DNA of 32,554 bases, from the IMG/VR virus record IMGVR_UViG_3300023278_002732, positions 1 through 32,554 of that record; one strand, 5' to 3'. Under the pieces are notes generated by a model. It had not been told where the DNA came from, ran no database searches, and saw only the letters and a program-made list of their open reading frames with translations. The translations under genes and the position numbers were made by a program. This DNA is from a virus. Shown here piece after piece: positions 20,101-28,884 of this stretch (its first letter is position 1; each line of letters opens with the position of its first letter).

Positions 20101-23100
20101 TTTTGTCAATTATATCTAAATTATCAAGATTTACAATTGGTGAAATAAATGCTTCTGGACTCAGTGTTTTGTCTGATGGATACTCATATCCAACATCTTT
20201 AATCCTAACATTTTTAATTTTTCCAATAGATGTAGAAATTGCAACAAGATTTGCATTTAATCCATTAATACTAGTTACGTCAATAAATTTTGGAAGTTTC
20301 TTAAAGTTAAATCCTTCTGAAATAATTCTTATTTTACCTATTGATCCATTAATTGCTGTAGAAGATTTTGTTGAATATTCTAGAGTATCTGTTTGATTTT
20401 TTGTATATGTCAAAACAGTTGGAACTCTTGATGGAGATATTTTAAATGTATCTGTAGATATTCCAAAAATACTATAAGTTCCATTATACTCACTATCAAT
20501 ATAATTAATTTGTGAATAATTTGAAATATCTTTATCTGATGTGCTTATATATCCAGATTTTTCTAATGTATAGAAAATTTTAGAAGGTATATTTTTAGAA
20601 TATTTTATTGAAAGAGATGCGGTTCCAAATCCAACTGTACCAATACCAGTAACATTAAAATCTCTTGAATTACTTGCACTTATAAATTCATTCTTAAATT
20701 CAGAGTCTCTAAAAATCTTAAGTTTGTATCCTATAAGAGTAGAGTCTCCTAGAAGAAATTTTAAAGTAGAGTTTTTAACAACATCAATACTTGGATTTAT
20801 ACTTGCAAAAGTGTGAATAGACGCACCAGTTCCAACAATATTTACCACATTTTCGTTATTTGGAATAGTTTCATAAAGAGTTTCTGCAAGTCTAAACTGA
20901 TTACTACCATCCCTAATTACATAATAAGATCCAGTTTCCAATCCAGCAGCAACTTTTTCACTAGTGTAAAATATTTTATCTCCAGTCTTATATCCATGAT
21001 TTGATATTGTTATTGTATTACTAGAAGTATTAATTTGTGAAGAATTTATTCCAACTGGATTAATAAGTATTTTTTTGTCTTGATCATTAAATATCAGTGT
21101 TAGTGCTGACGTGGTTCCAACACCCACTATAGTATTTGGAACAACCGTGAGTTTAATGGTGTCTTTTTCGGATAAACCATGAGTCTGAGCAACGCTTATA
21201 GTAGAGACTACCCTATCAACCTGACCTGTTATTTGATTTGAATTAGTTTGTAATAGATATTCTGAATTGTTTGTTCCGTCACTGTAGAAAAATAAACCTT
21301 CACTATTAGTAGTCAGACCTACTTGTGTAACTAGTCCAATATAATTTCTACCTTTATTAATTATGTAAACATTTGATGTTAATGTGAATGTATCTGGAAT
21401 TTGAAACGTATTCAAATTAGATGGATTATCGGCAACAATTAATGAGTCAACACCAGGTAGATCAGATTTTGTAAATGTAAGTCTTTGTCCAGATTTAAAA
21501 GGATGATTTGGTAAAAATATACTTCTATGCGGAACAGATATTGTTTGCGAAGTAATTCCCACTGTAAATGTTTTATTTGTCGCTCCACCTATAGTTGTAC
21601 CAATACCAACTGAATTTTTTGCATTAAAATAAACTAGATCATTGCGATTAGATTCAAATTGAGGAATTTTAAATTTACTTGCAATAATAATTCTATCATT
21701 AGCAATATTTAAATTACTACCATAAGTATGTGCAACTCCAGAACTTGCATATCTTTTAACTGTCAAAACACCATTTTTATAATCATTTAAAACTTTTACA
21801 GTTTCTTCTCCAAGAGATGATTTAATAAAAATACTGCCTCCAATAGAAACAGTTGGACGAGTTGTAACAATTATGTCTTCAATTACACCACCAGTAATGG
21901 CAGAATAACTATTCATTGTTTTTGCCAAACCAACAATTTCTGTACTAAATCCTACTGTTTTAGATCCTGAAAGATTAACAATAGAAGTTGAAAGACCACC
22001 AATTAATACTGTATCATTATTGTTTAAGTTAAATCCTGAGGTATAATATGCAGAAATGGATTTATCAGTATCCCACACAAATACAGAAGGAGAATAAGAC
22101 TCAAAACTTGTTTCAATTTTAGTAATGTTTTTGCCTATAAGTTCAGAAACTTCACCTCTAAGACCAATTCCACCAGTCCCCTCTTCATCAAAGTTAATAG
22201 ATTCCCCAATTCTATATCCGATTCCACCATCAACAACATCAATAGTATTAATCTCACCCTTTTCAATAGATTCAACAATACTTGTTTGAGATGATATTTC
22301 ATATGGTTCAATAAGAAAATCATAATTGGCATATGCATCATTAAGTTTATATGGAAATGTATTTCTAATAAGATTTGAATTATTAAAATCAAAATTTTGA
22401 TTTAAATTGGAATTTTCTTGTATAAAGGGAGATTTAAATGTATTTCCTATAAAATATGGATATGCAGGCTCAAGTTTATTTGATGATACACTTGTAGTTA
22501 CACTAGCAAAATATGCATAAACTCCATTTGGAAATTCTGGTGTTTTACAAAATCTGCCATTATGCCTATCAAGATCTTTGTTACCAGTATATTCAAAATC
22601 TTCAATAAAATATCCAGAGGAAAATGATGACGGCCTATCAAAAACTTTTCCAATATTAAGTTCATAACTAGGAAATATAATTTTTACCCCAGACTGAATA
22701 TCATCTGCATTGGAGTATCCATAAGGACCATATATTGGATTTCCATCATATGCCCATCCAATAATTGGGGAATGTGATACTCCAAAATCGGAATAAGAGT
22801 TTGCTAAATCTTCCGAATACCCATATATTCCATATACGAGAGAATTATCTTCAATATTTTTATTGAGACTTGAAAATATTTTTGGAGTTCTTGTTCTTGT
22901 ATAGACAGCATGTCTTTCGGCATCGTTGATAGTCAAATCTCTAACTTTTACATCAAATAAAGATCCAGACCCTCTAGGTGTTACTTTAATAGTTGCATTG
23001 GATGAATTATAACCAATACCTGAGTTAATTACGATGACATTTGTAATTTTTCCATCATTAATAACTGGTCTTAAAATAGCACCACTACCTTCACCAGTAA

Positions 23101-26100
23101 CAGTAAGATCTGGAGAAGAGTAATATTCGGATCCAGTGCTCAAAACCTGAACATCAAGAACTCTACCATTAGAAATAATTGGATTTAATTGTGCATTTTT
23201 TCCATTTTTAAGAGTGATTATTGGTTTTTTATGTAAATTTAAAATATCTGATCCATAACCAGTTCCATTCTCATACAAATATGCTCCTACAATATTGCCA
23301 GTAACAATTGGTGTAAATGTAAAATTATTGGTTGAGATTGTTGAACTGTATGATACATTTACATTAATCCCAATTGGAGGATATTCAAAAATATGATATC
23401 CAGATCCAGATGATTTAATATCAACATACTTACTTCTTACAAGATCAGTTGTTATAGTTGCTCCTATTCCAACACTGATCAATCTAAATGAATTTAAATC
23501 AATTCTGTCAACTGAATAACTAACTTCTGTTGACATGCCAGAAATTACTGATCCTGTTGTTGAATATACAACTATATCTCCGGATAAAAATCCATGATTA
23601 TTGAATGAAATTGTATTATATTCTGTTGAAATTCCTGACGAATTAACTCTTAATTTTCTATGTTGATACCCAGAACCACTCTGCAAAACCTTAACACTTC
23701 TTAAAGTTGTTTTTGATATTGTTCTAAATTTATGAATACCTGCAAATGATGTTGATGTTGAGAACCCAATAGTATTAATTCCAGACAAATAATCAGATTT
23801 TGTGTTAAAAAGTTTGATAGTAGATGTGTTCACAAATCTAGCAATATATTCATCACCACTAACCAATGTTCCAGTTGGAGTGTTTGAAATATCACCAAAA
23901 GTTCCAACCAAAATGGGATTATTGCCATTTTGGTTGTAAACAATTGATTCCCCATCAGTAAAATTATGAGGTGTTAAGAATGTTATAGTTTCATCAGTCA
24001 AATCTATTCCACCACCAATGGTAAGTGCTCTTGAATCAAATTGAACTTCTCTAAATCTTTCTCCAAGAACAGGTTCTAAAATGCAACCAGATCCATTTCC
24101 CCCAGTTATTGATAAAGAAATAACTTTATCAACATCAAAATCTTGTGGATCAACATAAACAGCAGTAACAATTCCTAAGATGATTGGTTCAACTAAAGCA
24201 GTAACTCCCGTGCCTGCAGAAATTAAAATTTGTGGTGGATTGATTATATCATAATCTTCTCCAGAATTTAATATATCAAATTCTTGTATTGGTCCATAAT
24301 AAATCTTATCAAGAGATTCTGGAGTTGAAATTTCAACTCCATCAATTAAAAGACCAATTCCACCAACAGTATTATTAATTTCTCCTCTTAAATTCCCACC
24401 ACCATTAAAAGAAATCGTTTGTATTGGAAATTTTCTTAAAATTTTATTCGGAGATATAAATCCATCTTCGTGTCTTTTTAAAGTAAATTTATGAATTCCC
24501 AAACTTACATTTTCTTCAAATTTAACGTATTCAGATCCACTTAAAAGTGCTTTAGAAGCATATAGATTTATACTATTATTGGAAATTAATTTAATATAAT
24601 ATTCAAATCCGGAAATTAATCCAGAAAGTGGTTGATTTGCGGTGTATACTACAATATCACCATCAATAAATCTTACATCTGAAGGAAATTTAATTATTGA
24701 ATAAGCTTGAGCAACATTATCATAACCGTCAAGATACTGTGAAGATCCATTTGGTAATGTAGATTCTACTAGTTCATCATTAATTGGGTAAGAAGGTAAA
24801 GAATTTGATGCAATATAACCGTTAATATTATCACTATAACAGTTTAAAACATTTGAAATATACTTATCATCTCCCAATGTTAATGGAACATTTAAACTGG
24901 ATGATTTTTTAAGTTTTCTTCTGATATCATAATTTTGTGAAGCAATTGGAATAAATCCGAAAATATTACTTAAAATGATCTGTTTTGAAGACTGATTAAT
25001 ACTGCTAATAATTGCACCAGTTAAAGCAATATTATTACTATAAGCAAATAAAATATCAACACTATCTCCTTCACCTAAACTAGATTTATCAATATCACTC
25101 AATAAAGTAAAAGTTGATCCAGAAATTGAAGATACTTGATATCTTGTACTTGTATTATAGATCCAAGAATTGGCAAATACTTCTTTATATGTTTTATCTT
25201 CTGTAGGATTTTTAATTATCTCCCCAAGATTTTTAACTGATATTTCTTCATTCTCATCAACTAAAGAAATATTTTCAATATTTTCAAACTCAGAAATAAC
25301 GCCAGTTATACGCAAATCAACTCTTTTTGTTACATCTCCTTCTTCATAACCATAAATTGTCTCATCAGACCTAATATCTGAAGCAATAGATATTAAATTG
25401 GTAACTCCAGTACATTCGAAAAATTGATTTACAGATTTGGAAGCATAATTAATTGTATTATCATCAGATATTAATGTCCCTGTTTGTCCAAATCCAATAG
25501 TAGAATCTACCGAAATGATTGAAGAACCTATAGAAATTTCTTCTAAGACTTTTGTTTTTCCAGGAATTGTAAAGGTCCCCTCAATTAGATCTCTTTCACT
25601 ATATCCAACAAATAATCCCAATTTATAATATATTTCATTATTTCTTGTAAAAACTTCAACCTCTGAGACAGATGCACTAGTTATTTTATCAGTCGATTTA
25701 AAAACAGTTTGCCCTTCTAATTTTAAAGGATCTCCAGAAATATTTTTAGTTACAATAACTTCCCTTCTAATATAGTCTGCCGATGAAGGTTTAATTAATC
25801 TTCCTTCAAGATCTAAAACAGTAGATTCTACTCCATATAATACCTTAAATAAAATTTTAACAGATTCTTGAACACCTTTTGATTGGTAAAAATTTCTTGC
25901 ATGCTTAATAAAATTGCCAACATCAAGGTCTGAAACAAAATCAATATCTTCCAGTCCAGGTGTGAAAGTATATTTTAATTTTTTATAAAATTGTTGTAAA
26001 AATAAAACACTTAAATTTGTTATTTTAGAATCTTTTACATGACTTGCACTTGATGATTCTGAAAATGTTAAAGTCGAATTGTTTATATCACCAATAAAAC

Positions 26101-26506
26101 TGGAAATCCCAATAGTACTATAATCAGTGATTCCACTAAATCCACGAATACATCCCGTAAATGTATTTGTAGTAATTCCAGTATAAGTAATAATTTCATC
26201 ATCAATCTTCAAAAGACCATATTCTGATGGAAATCCTTTTGTTGAGGTAGCAGTAATAATTCCAACGCTAGATGAAATAGTATTGGAAAGATTTGTTGAT
26301 CCAGTTATGACTTCTGGAACTAAATTATCTAGTTTTAAATATTGATCTAAATTCTCTACAATATCAGTGTTTCCACCTTGAAATTCTTGAGAAATATAAT
26401 ACTGCTTAAAAAATTCTGTTGCTTTTGGAAAATCTGCAACTATAAATTCTGGAAGTTGACTTTCAATAATTTTATTAACTTGTACTCTTTTGTCAAAATC
26501 TGACAT
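14168..26506 (-). CDS. giant (4112-residue) baseplate-associated structural protein with YHYH domain, in the gp7 position
   Basis: One open frame of 4112 codons lies between gp6 and gp8, where T4 has gene 7 (a 1032-residue wedge protein). The N terminus, MSDFDKRVQVNKIIESQLPE then FIVADFPKATEFFKQYY, is the usual start of this cyanophage protein and is followed by a KIDDEIITYTG...CIRG module (about 90-130). Around residue 1250 lies HSPIIGWAYDGNPIYGPYGY, a YHYH domain signature. The middle is built of recurring modules: N-H-G-F-x(2)-GD-x(2)-Y units (about seven) and G-x-GY strand units (at least ten, e.g. 3495, 3869, 3917). Residues about 3310-3335 (LPRGGLIVSLGS, GYAPLFGAKVK) look conserved. GAGAGGAAA precedes the ATG as a good ribosome-binding site; gp6 ends 3 nt upstream. 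It is probably a wedge or tail-peripheral protein; gp7 equivalence is inferred from order only. Confidence 0.85.
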   Translation of the reverse strand: MSDFDKRVQVNKIIESQLPEFIVADFPKATEFFKQYYISQEFQGGNTDIVENLDQYLKLDNLVPEVITGSTNLSNTISSSVGIITATSTKGFPSEYGLLKIDDEIITYTGITTNTFTGCIRGFSGITDYSTIGISSFIGDINNSTLTFSESSSASHVKDSKITNLSVLFLQQFYKKLKYTFTPGLEDIDFVSDLDVGNFIKHARNFYQSKGVQESVKILFKVLYGVESTVLDLEGRLIKPSSADYIRREVIVTKNISGDPLKLEGQTVFKSTDKITSASVSEVEVFTRNNEIYYKLGLFVGYSERDLIEGTFTIPGKTKVLEEISIGSSIISVDSTIGFGQTGTLISDDNTINYASKSVNQFFECTGVTNLISIASDIRSDETIYGYEEGDVTKRVDLRITGVISEFENIENISLVDENEEISVKNLGEIIKNPTEDKTYKEVFANSWIYNTSTRYQVSSISGSTFTLLSDIDKSSLGEGDSVDILFAYSNNIALTGAIISSINQSSKQIILSNIFGFIPIASQNYDIRRKLKKSSSLNVPLTLGDDKYISNVLNCYSDNINGYIASNSLPSYPINDELVESTLPNGSSQYLDGYDNVAQAYSIIKFPSDVRFIDGDIVVYTANQPLSGLISGFEYYIKLISNNSINLYASKALLSGSEYVKFEENVSLGIHKFTLKRHEDGFISPNKILRKFPIQTISFNGGGNLRGEINNTVGGIGLLIDGVEISTPESLDKIYYGPIQEFDILNSGEDYDIINPPQILISAGTGVTALVEPIILGIVTAVYVDPQDFDVDKVISLSITGGNGSGCILEPVLGERFREVQFDSRALTIGGGIDLTDETITFLTPHNFTDGESIVYNQNGNNPILVGTFGDISNTPTGTLVSGDEYIARFVNTSTIKLFNTKSDYLSGINTIGFSTSTSFAGIHKFRTISKTTLRSVKVLQSGSGYQHRKLRVNSSGISTEYNTISFNNHGFLSGDIVVYSTTGSVISGMSTEVSYSVDRIDLNSFRLISVGIGATITTDLVRSKYVDIKSSGSGYHIFEYPPIGINVNVSYSSTISTNNFTFTPIVTGNIVGAYLYENGTGYGSDILNLHKKPIITLKNGKNAQLNPIISNGRVLDVQVLSTGSEYYSSPDLTVTGEGSGAILRPVINDGKITNVIVINSGIGYNSSNATIKVTPRGSGSLFDVKVRDLTINDAERHAVYTRTRTPKIFSSLNKNIEDNSLVYGIYGYSEDLANSYSDFGVSHSPIIGWAYDGNPIYGPYGYSNADDIQSGVKIIFPSYELNIGKVFDRPSSFSSGYFIEDFEYTGNKDLDRHNGRFCKTPEFPNGVYAYFASVTTSVSSNKLEPAYPYFIGNTFKSPFIQENSNLNQNFDFNNSNLIRNTFPYKLNDAYANYDFLIEPYEISSQTSIVESIEKGEINTIDVVDGGIGYRIGESINFDEEGTGGIGLRGEVSELIGKNITKIETSFESYSPSVFVWDTDKSISAYYTSGFNLNNNDTVLIGGLSTSIVNLSGSKTVGFSTEIVGLAKTMNSYSAITGGVIEDIIVTTRPTVSIGGSIFIKSSLGEETVKVLNDYKNGVLTVKRYASSGVAHTYGSNLNIANDRIIIASKFKIPQFESNRNDLVYFNAKNSVGIGTTIGGATNKTFTVGITSQTISVPHRSIFLPNHPFKSGQRLTFTKSDLPGVDSLIVADNPSNLNTFQIPDTFTLTSNVYIINKGRNYIGLVTQVGLTTNSEGLFFYSDGTNNSEYLLQTNSNQITGQVDRVVSTISVAQTHGLSEKDTIKLTVVPNTIVGVGTTSALTLIFNDQDKKILINPVGINSSQINTSSNTITISNHGYKTGDKIFYTSEKVAAGLETGSYYVIRDGSNQFRLAETLYETIPNNENVVNIVGTGASIHTFASINPSIDVVKNSTLKFLLGDSTLIGYKLKIFRDSEFKNEFISASNSRDFNVTGIGTVGFGTASLSIKYSKNIPSKIFYTLEKSGYISTSDKDISNYSQINYIDSEYNGTYSIFGISTDTFKISPSRVPTVLTYTKNQTDTLEYSTKSSTAINGSIGKIRIISEGFNFKKLPKFIDVTSINGLNANLVAISTSIGKIKNVRIKDVGYEYPSDKTLSPEAFISPIVNLDNLDIIDKIDIVSGGSRYLNAPDLLLFNDKTKTVIDSSSLIAITPSGAISEINQIAPIYGLKSDPHKIIAINNSNGVGISSIVTGSAGIATCTLSTPILGFTSPAFANDDEIFIEGIDLIDNIGNGYNSADYEYRFFKVQSYVNSNPAILTFAIVDELGVGLSTNPGIAKTFQSGYATIINKKYYPEINVIKKRAKFALGEQLYVDTGIGFFAQDLSIISVRDEFIKVKGRYSLKEGDKIKGKVSGAIADVSSVIENKSKFKINYSLEQNFGWKNDIGKISEDYQVTPNNDYYQNLSYSIKSPITWDKSSPIVNSLIHPSGLKNFADVGIISSTKASAGLAGTTSSIAVLDIVEERRVDVINNFDNVVDYDTRTNPEQSKFLQIQNRKLTDYTECRTNRVLIHDDISERFSSRGFEDPFVEIEEIDNIDTHSRYTIQIIDPDTFESQITELVLQTSTLDSILFEKYTAYTKELLGDFSADVDSVGRKTLLFTPTNRFDRDHDIKIIKKTFASPATGIGTYTFGSINLIGSSLIGISSVGTANSIRTIAQFSNTNFNGLFANIEITNTLNTEVNYIEAVLDFDGSNTYLSEYYFDTKTQSYSSSSIGLVTAIYDSISGIVSFRVQNEEDNIVNVRANIVGFAATNTGIGTYRFLVSGQPEGAERSAKLESTVGVGTTEIRVGTFDLNLVSSVSSIVRVSSGSSSAIHQVSILNNLQYITVVPGLFSPTNNVSGLGTFGGQVYGNEFYLNFYPDETNTSTSAQGFNEVLYTFSDFDNDPLELKYGNTTQKLFLSSYDSINGTRANKVNFNLNHQNISIYTKIFNPSDTSTIDFSTGIFTIRNHFFNTGEELTYTPKSTFIGVGQSAMGIGSTANYLGIITDKLPEIVYPIALTPDTFKLATQKSYAILGIGVTFNYVGLGNAHELEMTKKLSKSIISLDGIVQQPITFTPISHKLQYNSGGINVGISTFNLSGISSIQPRDILKIDEEYMKVIEVGVSSNTGGNITGIINASGISTFPTVSVVRASVGSTATSHADGANVQVHRGSFNIVGSEIWFSDPPKGNTRARRDSSNLPYVRAQYAGRTFLRSNYDTNMVFDDISDQFTGIGKTYTTTVGGINTTGISIGNGILFINGVFQTPTTINNSGNNYEFENDNISGISSVVFTGITSTDGTYIKSDFDINQNQLPRGGLIVSLGSTPGLGYAPLFGAKVKAVLDGSGSIVSVTGISHTGSGQSISTAFYNNQTGIIEITTTTDHNFVGGDRIKLVGLGFTYQSSSGIVTYFPSSDLDYSYDITGIISARSFRSNVGVSTLSHSYVGFGTVFPWYDLNEGSGYRNPVSIGVTDPNHTGTEASITASVGAGGTLSFSVVSGGSGYVDPYIRTPEPIYENLPVIGVSRVGVGSTTQTGFNLLMNVKIGPSPSTVGIGSTLFVVESFEISRSGYAFQVGDVFKPVGLVTAQDFIEPLAEFQLEVVETFQDFFSSWSFGELNYIDSISTLQNGNLTRFPLYYNGQLLSFEIDQNNPLSGAINLDAVLLIFINGVIQEPVYAYRFFGGTSFEFTEPPKASDKVDIFFYIGQNGIDVSLINVNETIKIGDDLFVKKNPFYPTISDQENERTVVDILGSDIVETNLYVGKGIDENSNRPIEWIKQKIDKYIKGDIVYKTRDSLEPFIYPTAKIIGNIESGSSDIFVDDAQFFNYEENNYGITISSVDGLIVQGTDPVSAAFTATVSVAGTISAITITNPGLGYSSSIPIKISSPPSIGIGIGTTATATANISLGSISSVIITNSGFGYTTPPRLIVEIPKSVTEKIVSITNVQGFSGIITGISTTTGVGGHPLSLKINFRANASDANDLQVGYPILVYNTTVGTGVTSVDSENSSVVGIGTNFLDNVYIVSSKTNTGPNAEIICNIKTDSNIVGIATTGSTTLPLGNISWGRLYNDSQGFIRTNPISIGVTGLIVDSGLSTFPTIQRRTFGLRDSGGIRKLSNL

Positions 26507-26509
26507 ATT

Positions 26510-28450
26510 TTATTTCCTCTCTATATTTCCATTAGAATAACTTGAAGTATAATAATCTCTTGTGAAGGTGACTCCAGAAATATCCTCTCCAGAAGCAATA
26601 ACATCTCTAAGCATATTTATCTTACTATTAGAAATATTAAAACTTAAATATAAGTCTTTTAAACCAATAACATCATTAGAATCTGGAAATGCTTGAATTT
26701 CAATAATATCATTATCTATACTTGTTGAACTGATATTAATTGTATTAATTTTAATTTCTCCATTTACATAATCTACTGTTCCAATTGAATTTTGAACAAC
26801 TCTATTTTTATTATCTCTTGCAAGAGTAACTACCGATAGTATACCTTTTCCACTACCATCTAATTTTCTATTACCATCATTATCTATTACTGTTGTATTT
26901 GGAACATCAGTGAAATACACAATATCATTTGAACCTTCAATTTTAAATCCTGTGCTTTTGATATTAAATCCTTCTGGATTAATGTGAAAACGATTCCCAA
27001 AACACAATTCATACTGTGCAAATTGATTCACAGTAACTTTCATATCTCTTCTAATTTTAACTTTTGTAATATTAGAAGTAATTGCATTATTAACTCTATC
27101 AATTAGTTGAACAACCTTACTATATTTAAATCTTCCTCCAAATTTATTCATATCAACATTTTCAGAATATTTTGTTAGTACAGAAATAATTGATGTTTTT
27201 AAGTCATCAACATTTGAAACTTGATTTGTATTATAATACACAAAGGATTCAATTTCAACATAAAGAACTTTAAGATCAATAATTTGTTGATTAATTCCTG
27301 CAATAGAATACTGTTTTAACTTATTTAAAATATTTTGTTTATCAAAATCTGAAACATAGGTGCCATTTTTTGGTTTAATACTAATTTGAACAGTTCCAAA
27401 TTTTGGTGGAACTAATTCTTCTCCACCAACAACTGCAACAGACTCTGTATTTGGATAAATGGATTGAATAATAGCTTCATAATCTCTCGAAGTAACGGCT
27501 CTATACTGTGCAGAATAAAGTCTTGGTGCAAAATATTTGATTGATGCTACTGGTTCAATCTCACCACCATTTGAAGATTTTTGAATTGTATTTATAGTAA
27601 TTGTTCCAGAAGGAATTACTCTGATATTGGAAGCATCAACAAAATTTCCTTGAAAATCAAAATTTGATGCTCCATTACCTCTTTCACCTTCTGTGACGAT
27701 ATATTTTGCAGTAATAACAGAATTATTTTCAAGTTTTTTACCAAAATATCCATCTCCAAAAAGAAGTTCATATCTTTCATCCTGAACTTCTTGTGTTAAA
27801 TATATTTCTGAATTTTTATTTAAATTTAAAATATTGTCAACTCTATAATATTCTCTACCAACCCCACTATCATTAATACCTTTTATATAAACTACAAGAT
27901 TTGAAATATCAATATTTGGATTCTCAAGAATGAATCTTTGATCTTGAGAATTATCAACAGTCCATTGTTTTTCTAATAAATTTCCCTGATATATGTAAAC
28001 TGGAGATGTTGAAGATCCAAATTTTGCTATCCCATTATTTACAGTCGTTGTAATATCTTCAGAAATAGAAAATCTATATGATGTATTATCAAACGCTCCA
28101 ACGCATACCAGACCTGCTCTAAGCGTAAGAAAAGCACTTGTTGTAGTGGTAGGAACCTCAAACGTAATTGCCGCCTTTGAGGCGGTTTTAGAGCGAGGAA
28201 CATATCCAATATTTCTTGCCAAAGAAACTACATTTTCTCTGAGTGTTGCAGAATCCAAGAAGGATTCATTTACAACCATATTCGAGTTAAATGCAGTAAT
28301 ATAGGTATTATATGCAAGAGTATCGATTAAGACTGCAAAATTAGATCCTTCAAAATCAAAATCCGTGAAATTAGAATTTGCACGAAGATAATCTTTTATC
28401 GAAGTTTTGATTTGATCAAAATCTAAATTTGTAAATTGTGTAAAAGGCAT
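26510..28450 (-). CDS. gp6: gp6-like baseplate wedge protein
   Basis: Gp6 forms the dimer that connects neighbouring wedges into the closed ring of the T4 baseplate. The length, 646 residues, is close to T4 gp6 (660). The N-terminal third (MPFTQFTNLDFDQIKTSIKD, then FDFEGSNFAVLIDTLAYNTY, NMVVNESFLDSATLRENVVS and LARNIGYVPRSKTASKA) is the strongly conserved baseplate-J-like core of this family. The middle has ELLFGDGYFGKKL, and the C-terminal half ends with a strand-rich domain (FTRDYYTSSYSNGNIERK). It begins 1 nt after the gp25 stop, a tight coupling typical of this operon, with GAGG about 13 nt upstream. No disruption is seen. Confidence 0.93.
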   Translation of the reverse strand: MPFTQFTNLDFDQIKTSIKDYLRANSNFTDFDFEGSNFAVLIDTLAYNTYITAFNSNMVVNESFLDSATLRENVVSLARNIGYVPRSKTASKAAITFEVPTTTTSAFLTLRAGLVCVGAFDNTSYRFSISEDITTTVNNGIAKFGSSTSPVYIYQGNLLEKQWTVDNSQDQRFILENPNIDISNLVVYIKGINDSGVGREYYRVDNILNLNKNSEIYLTQEVQDERYELLFGDGYFGKKLENNSVITAKYIVTEGERGNGASNFDFQGNFVDASNIRVIPSGTITINTIQKSSNGGEIEPVASIKYFAPRLYSAQYRAVTSRDYEAIIQSIYPNTESVAVVGGEELVPPKFGTVQISIKPKNGTYVSDFDKQNILNKLKQYSIAGINQQIIDLKVLYVEIESFVYYNTNQVSNVDDLKTSIISVLTKYSENVDMNKFGGRFKYSKVVQLIDRVNNAITSNITKVKIRRDMKVTVNQFAQYELCFGNRFHINPEGFNIKSTGFKIEGSNDIVYFTDVPNTTVIDNDGNRKLDGSGKGILSVVTLARDNKNRVVQNSIGTVDYVNGEIKINTINISSTSIDNDIIEIQAFPDSNDVIGLKDLYLSFNISNSKINMLRDVIASGEDISGVTFTRDYYTSSYSNGNIERK

Positions 28451-28451
28451 T

Positions 28452-28853
28452 TTATCTTGTTGCCTCTAATAAGAATGTAAATTGCTGTGATGGGAAATCT
28501 TGACCTATAATATCAAAAATGACAGTTACTTCAAATTCATTATTGTCGGGCCTTGGTTCAACTTCAACTTGTACATTATCAACTCTAGTTTCAAAATTAT
28601 TAATTGTAGTTTCAATTTGATCTTGAATTACTGATGCAGTACCAAAATCAACAAATTCAAATAAACTTCGGCGAACATCAGAACCAAGAAGAGGATTAAA
28701 AAATCTTTCTGTTGGAATAGTTTCAACTAAATTTCTTACAGATCTAGCAATAGATCTCTCATTAACTAGAACTGGTAAGTCCTTTGTTACTGGATGTGGA
28801 TCAAAAGAAAGACTAATATCCTTAAATGCTCTTGATATTCTTGTAACTGCCAT
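28452..28853 (-). CDS. gp25: gp25-like baseplate wedge protein (lysozyme-like fold family)
   Basis: Gp25 sits at the inner baseplate, where it starts sheath polymerisation; homologues occur in most contractile tails and type VI secretion (TssE). The length of 133 residues equals T4 gp25 (132). The core RSVRNLVETIPTERFFNPLL, then GSDVRRSLFEF and an E-P-R-P-D-N-N-E strand region, matches the family. The EPR-type motif appears as VEVEPRPDNNEFEV. It is the first gene of the baseplate operon, 22 nt downstream of a late promoter whose box lies just after the stop of the preceding gene. It is intact. Confidence 0.94.
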   Translation of the reverse strand: MAVTRISRAFKDISLSFDPHPVTKDLPVLVNERSIARSVRNLVETIPTERFFNPLLGSDVRRSLFEFVDFGTASVIQDQIETTINNFETRVDNVQVEVEPRPDNNEFEVTVIFDIIGQDFPSQQFTFLLEATR

Positions 28854-28875
28854 TGATGAATAGATTTTCTTGGTC

Positions 28876-28883
28876 TATTTATA
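28876..28883 (-). promoter_or_regulatory. T4-type late promoter upstream of gp25
   Basis: An exact TATAAATA on the minus strand, 22 nt before the gp25 ATG and immediately after the stop codon of the 76-residue gene. It marks the start of the late baseplate operon gp25-gp6-giant protein. Confidence 0.78.
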
Positions 28884-28884
28884 C

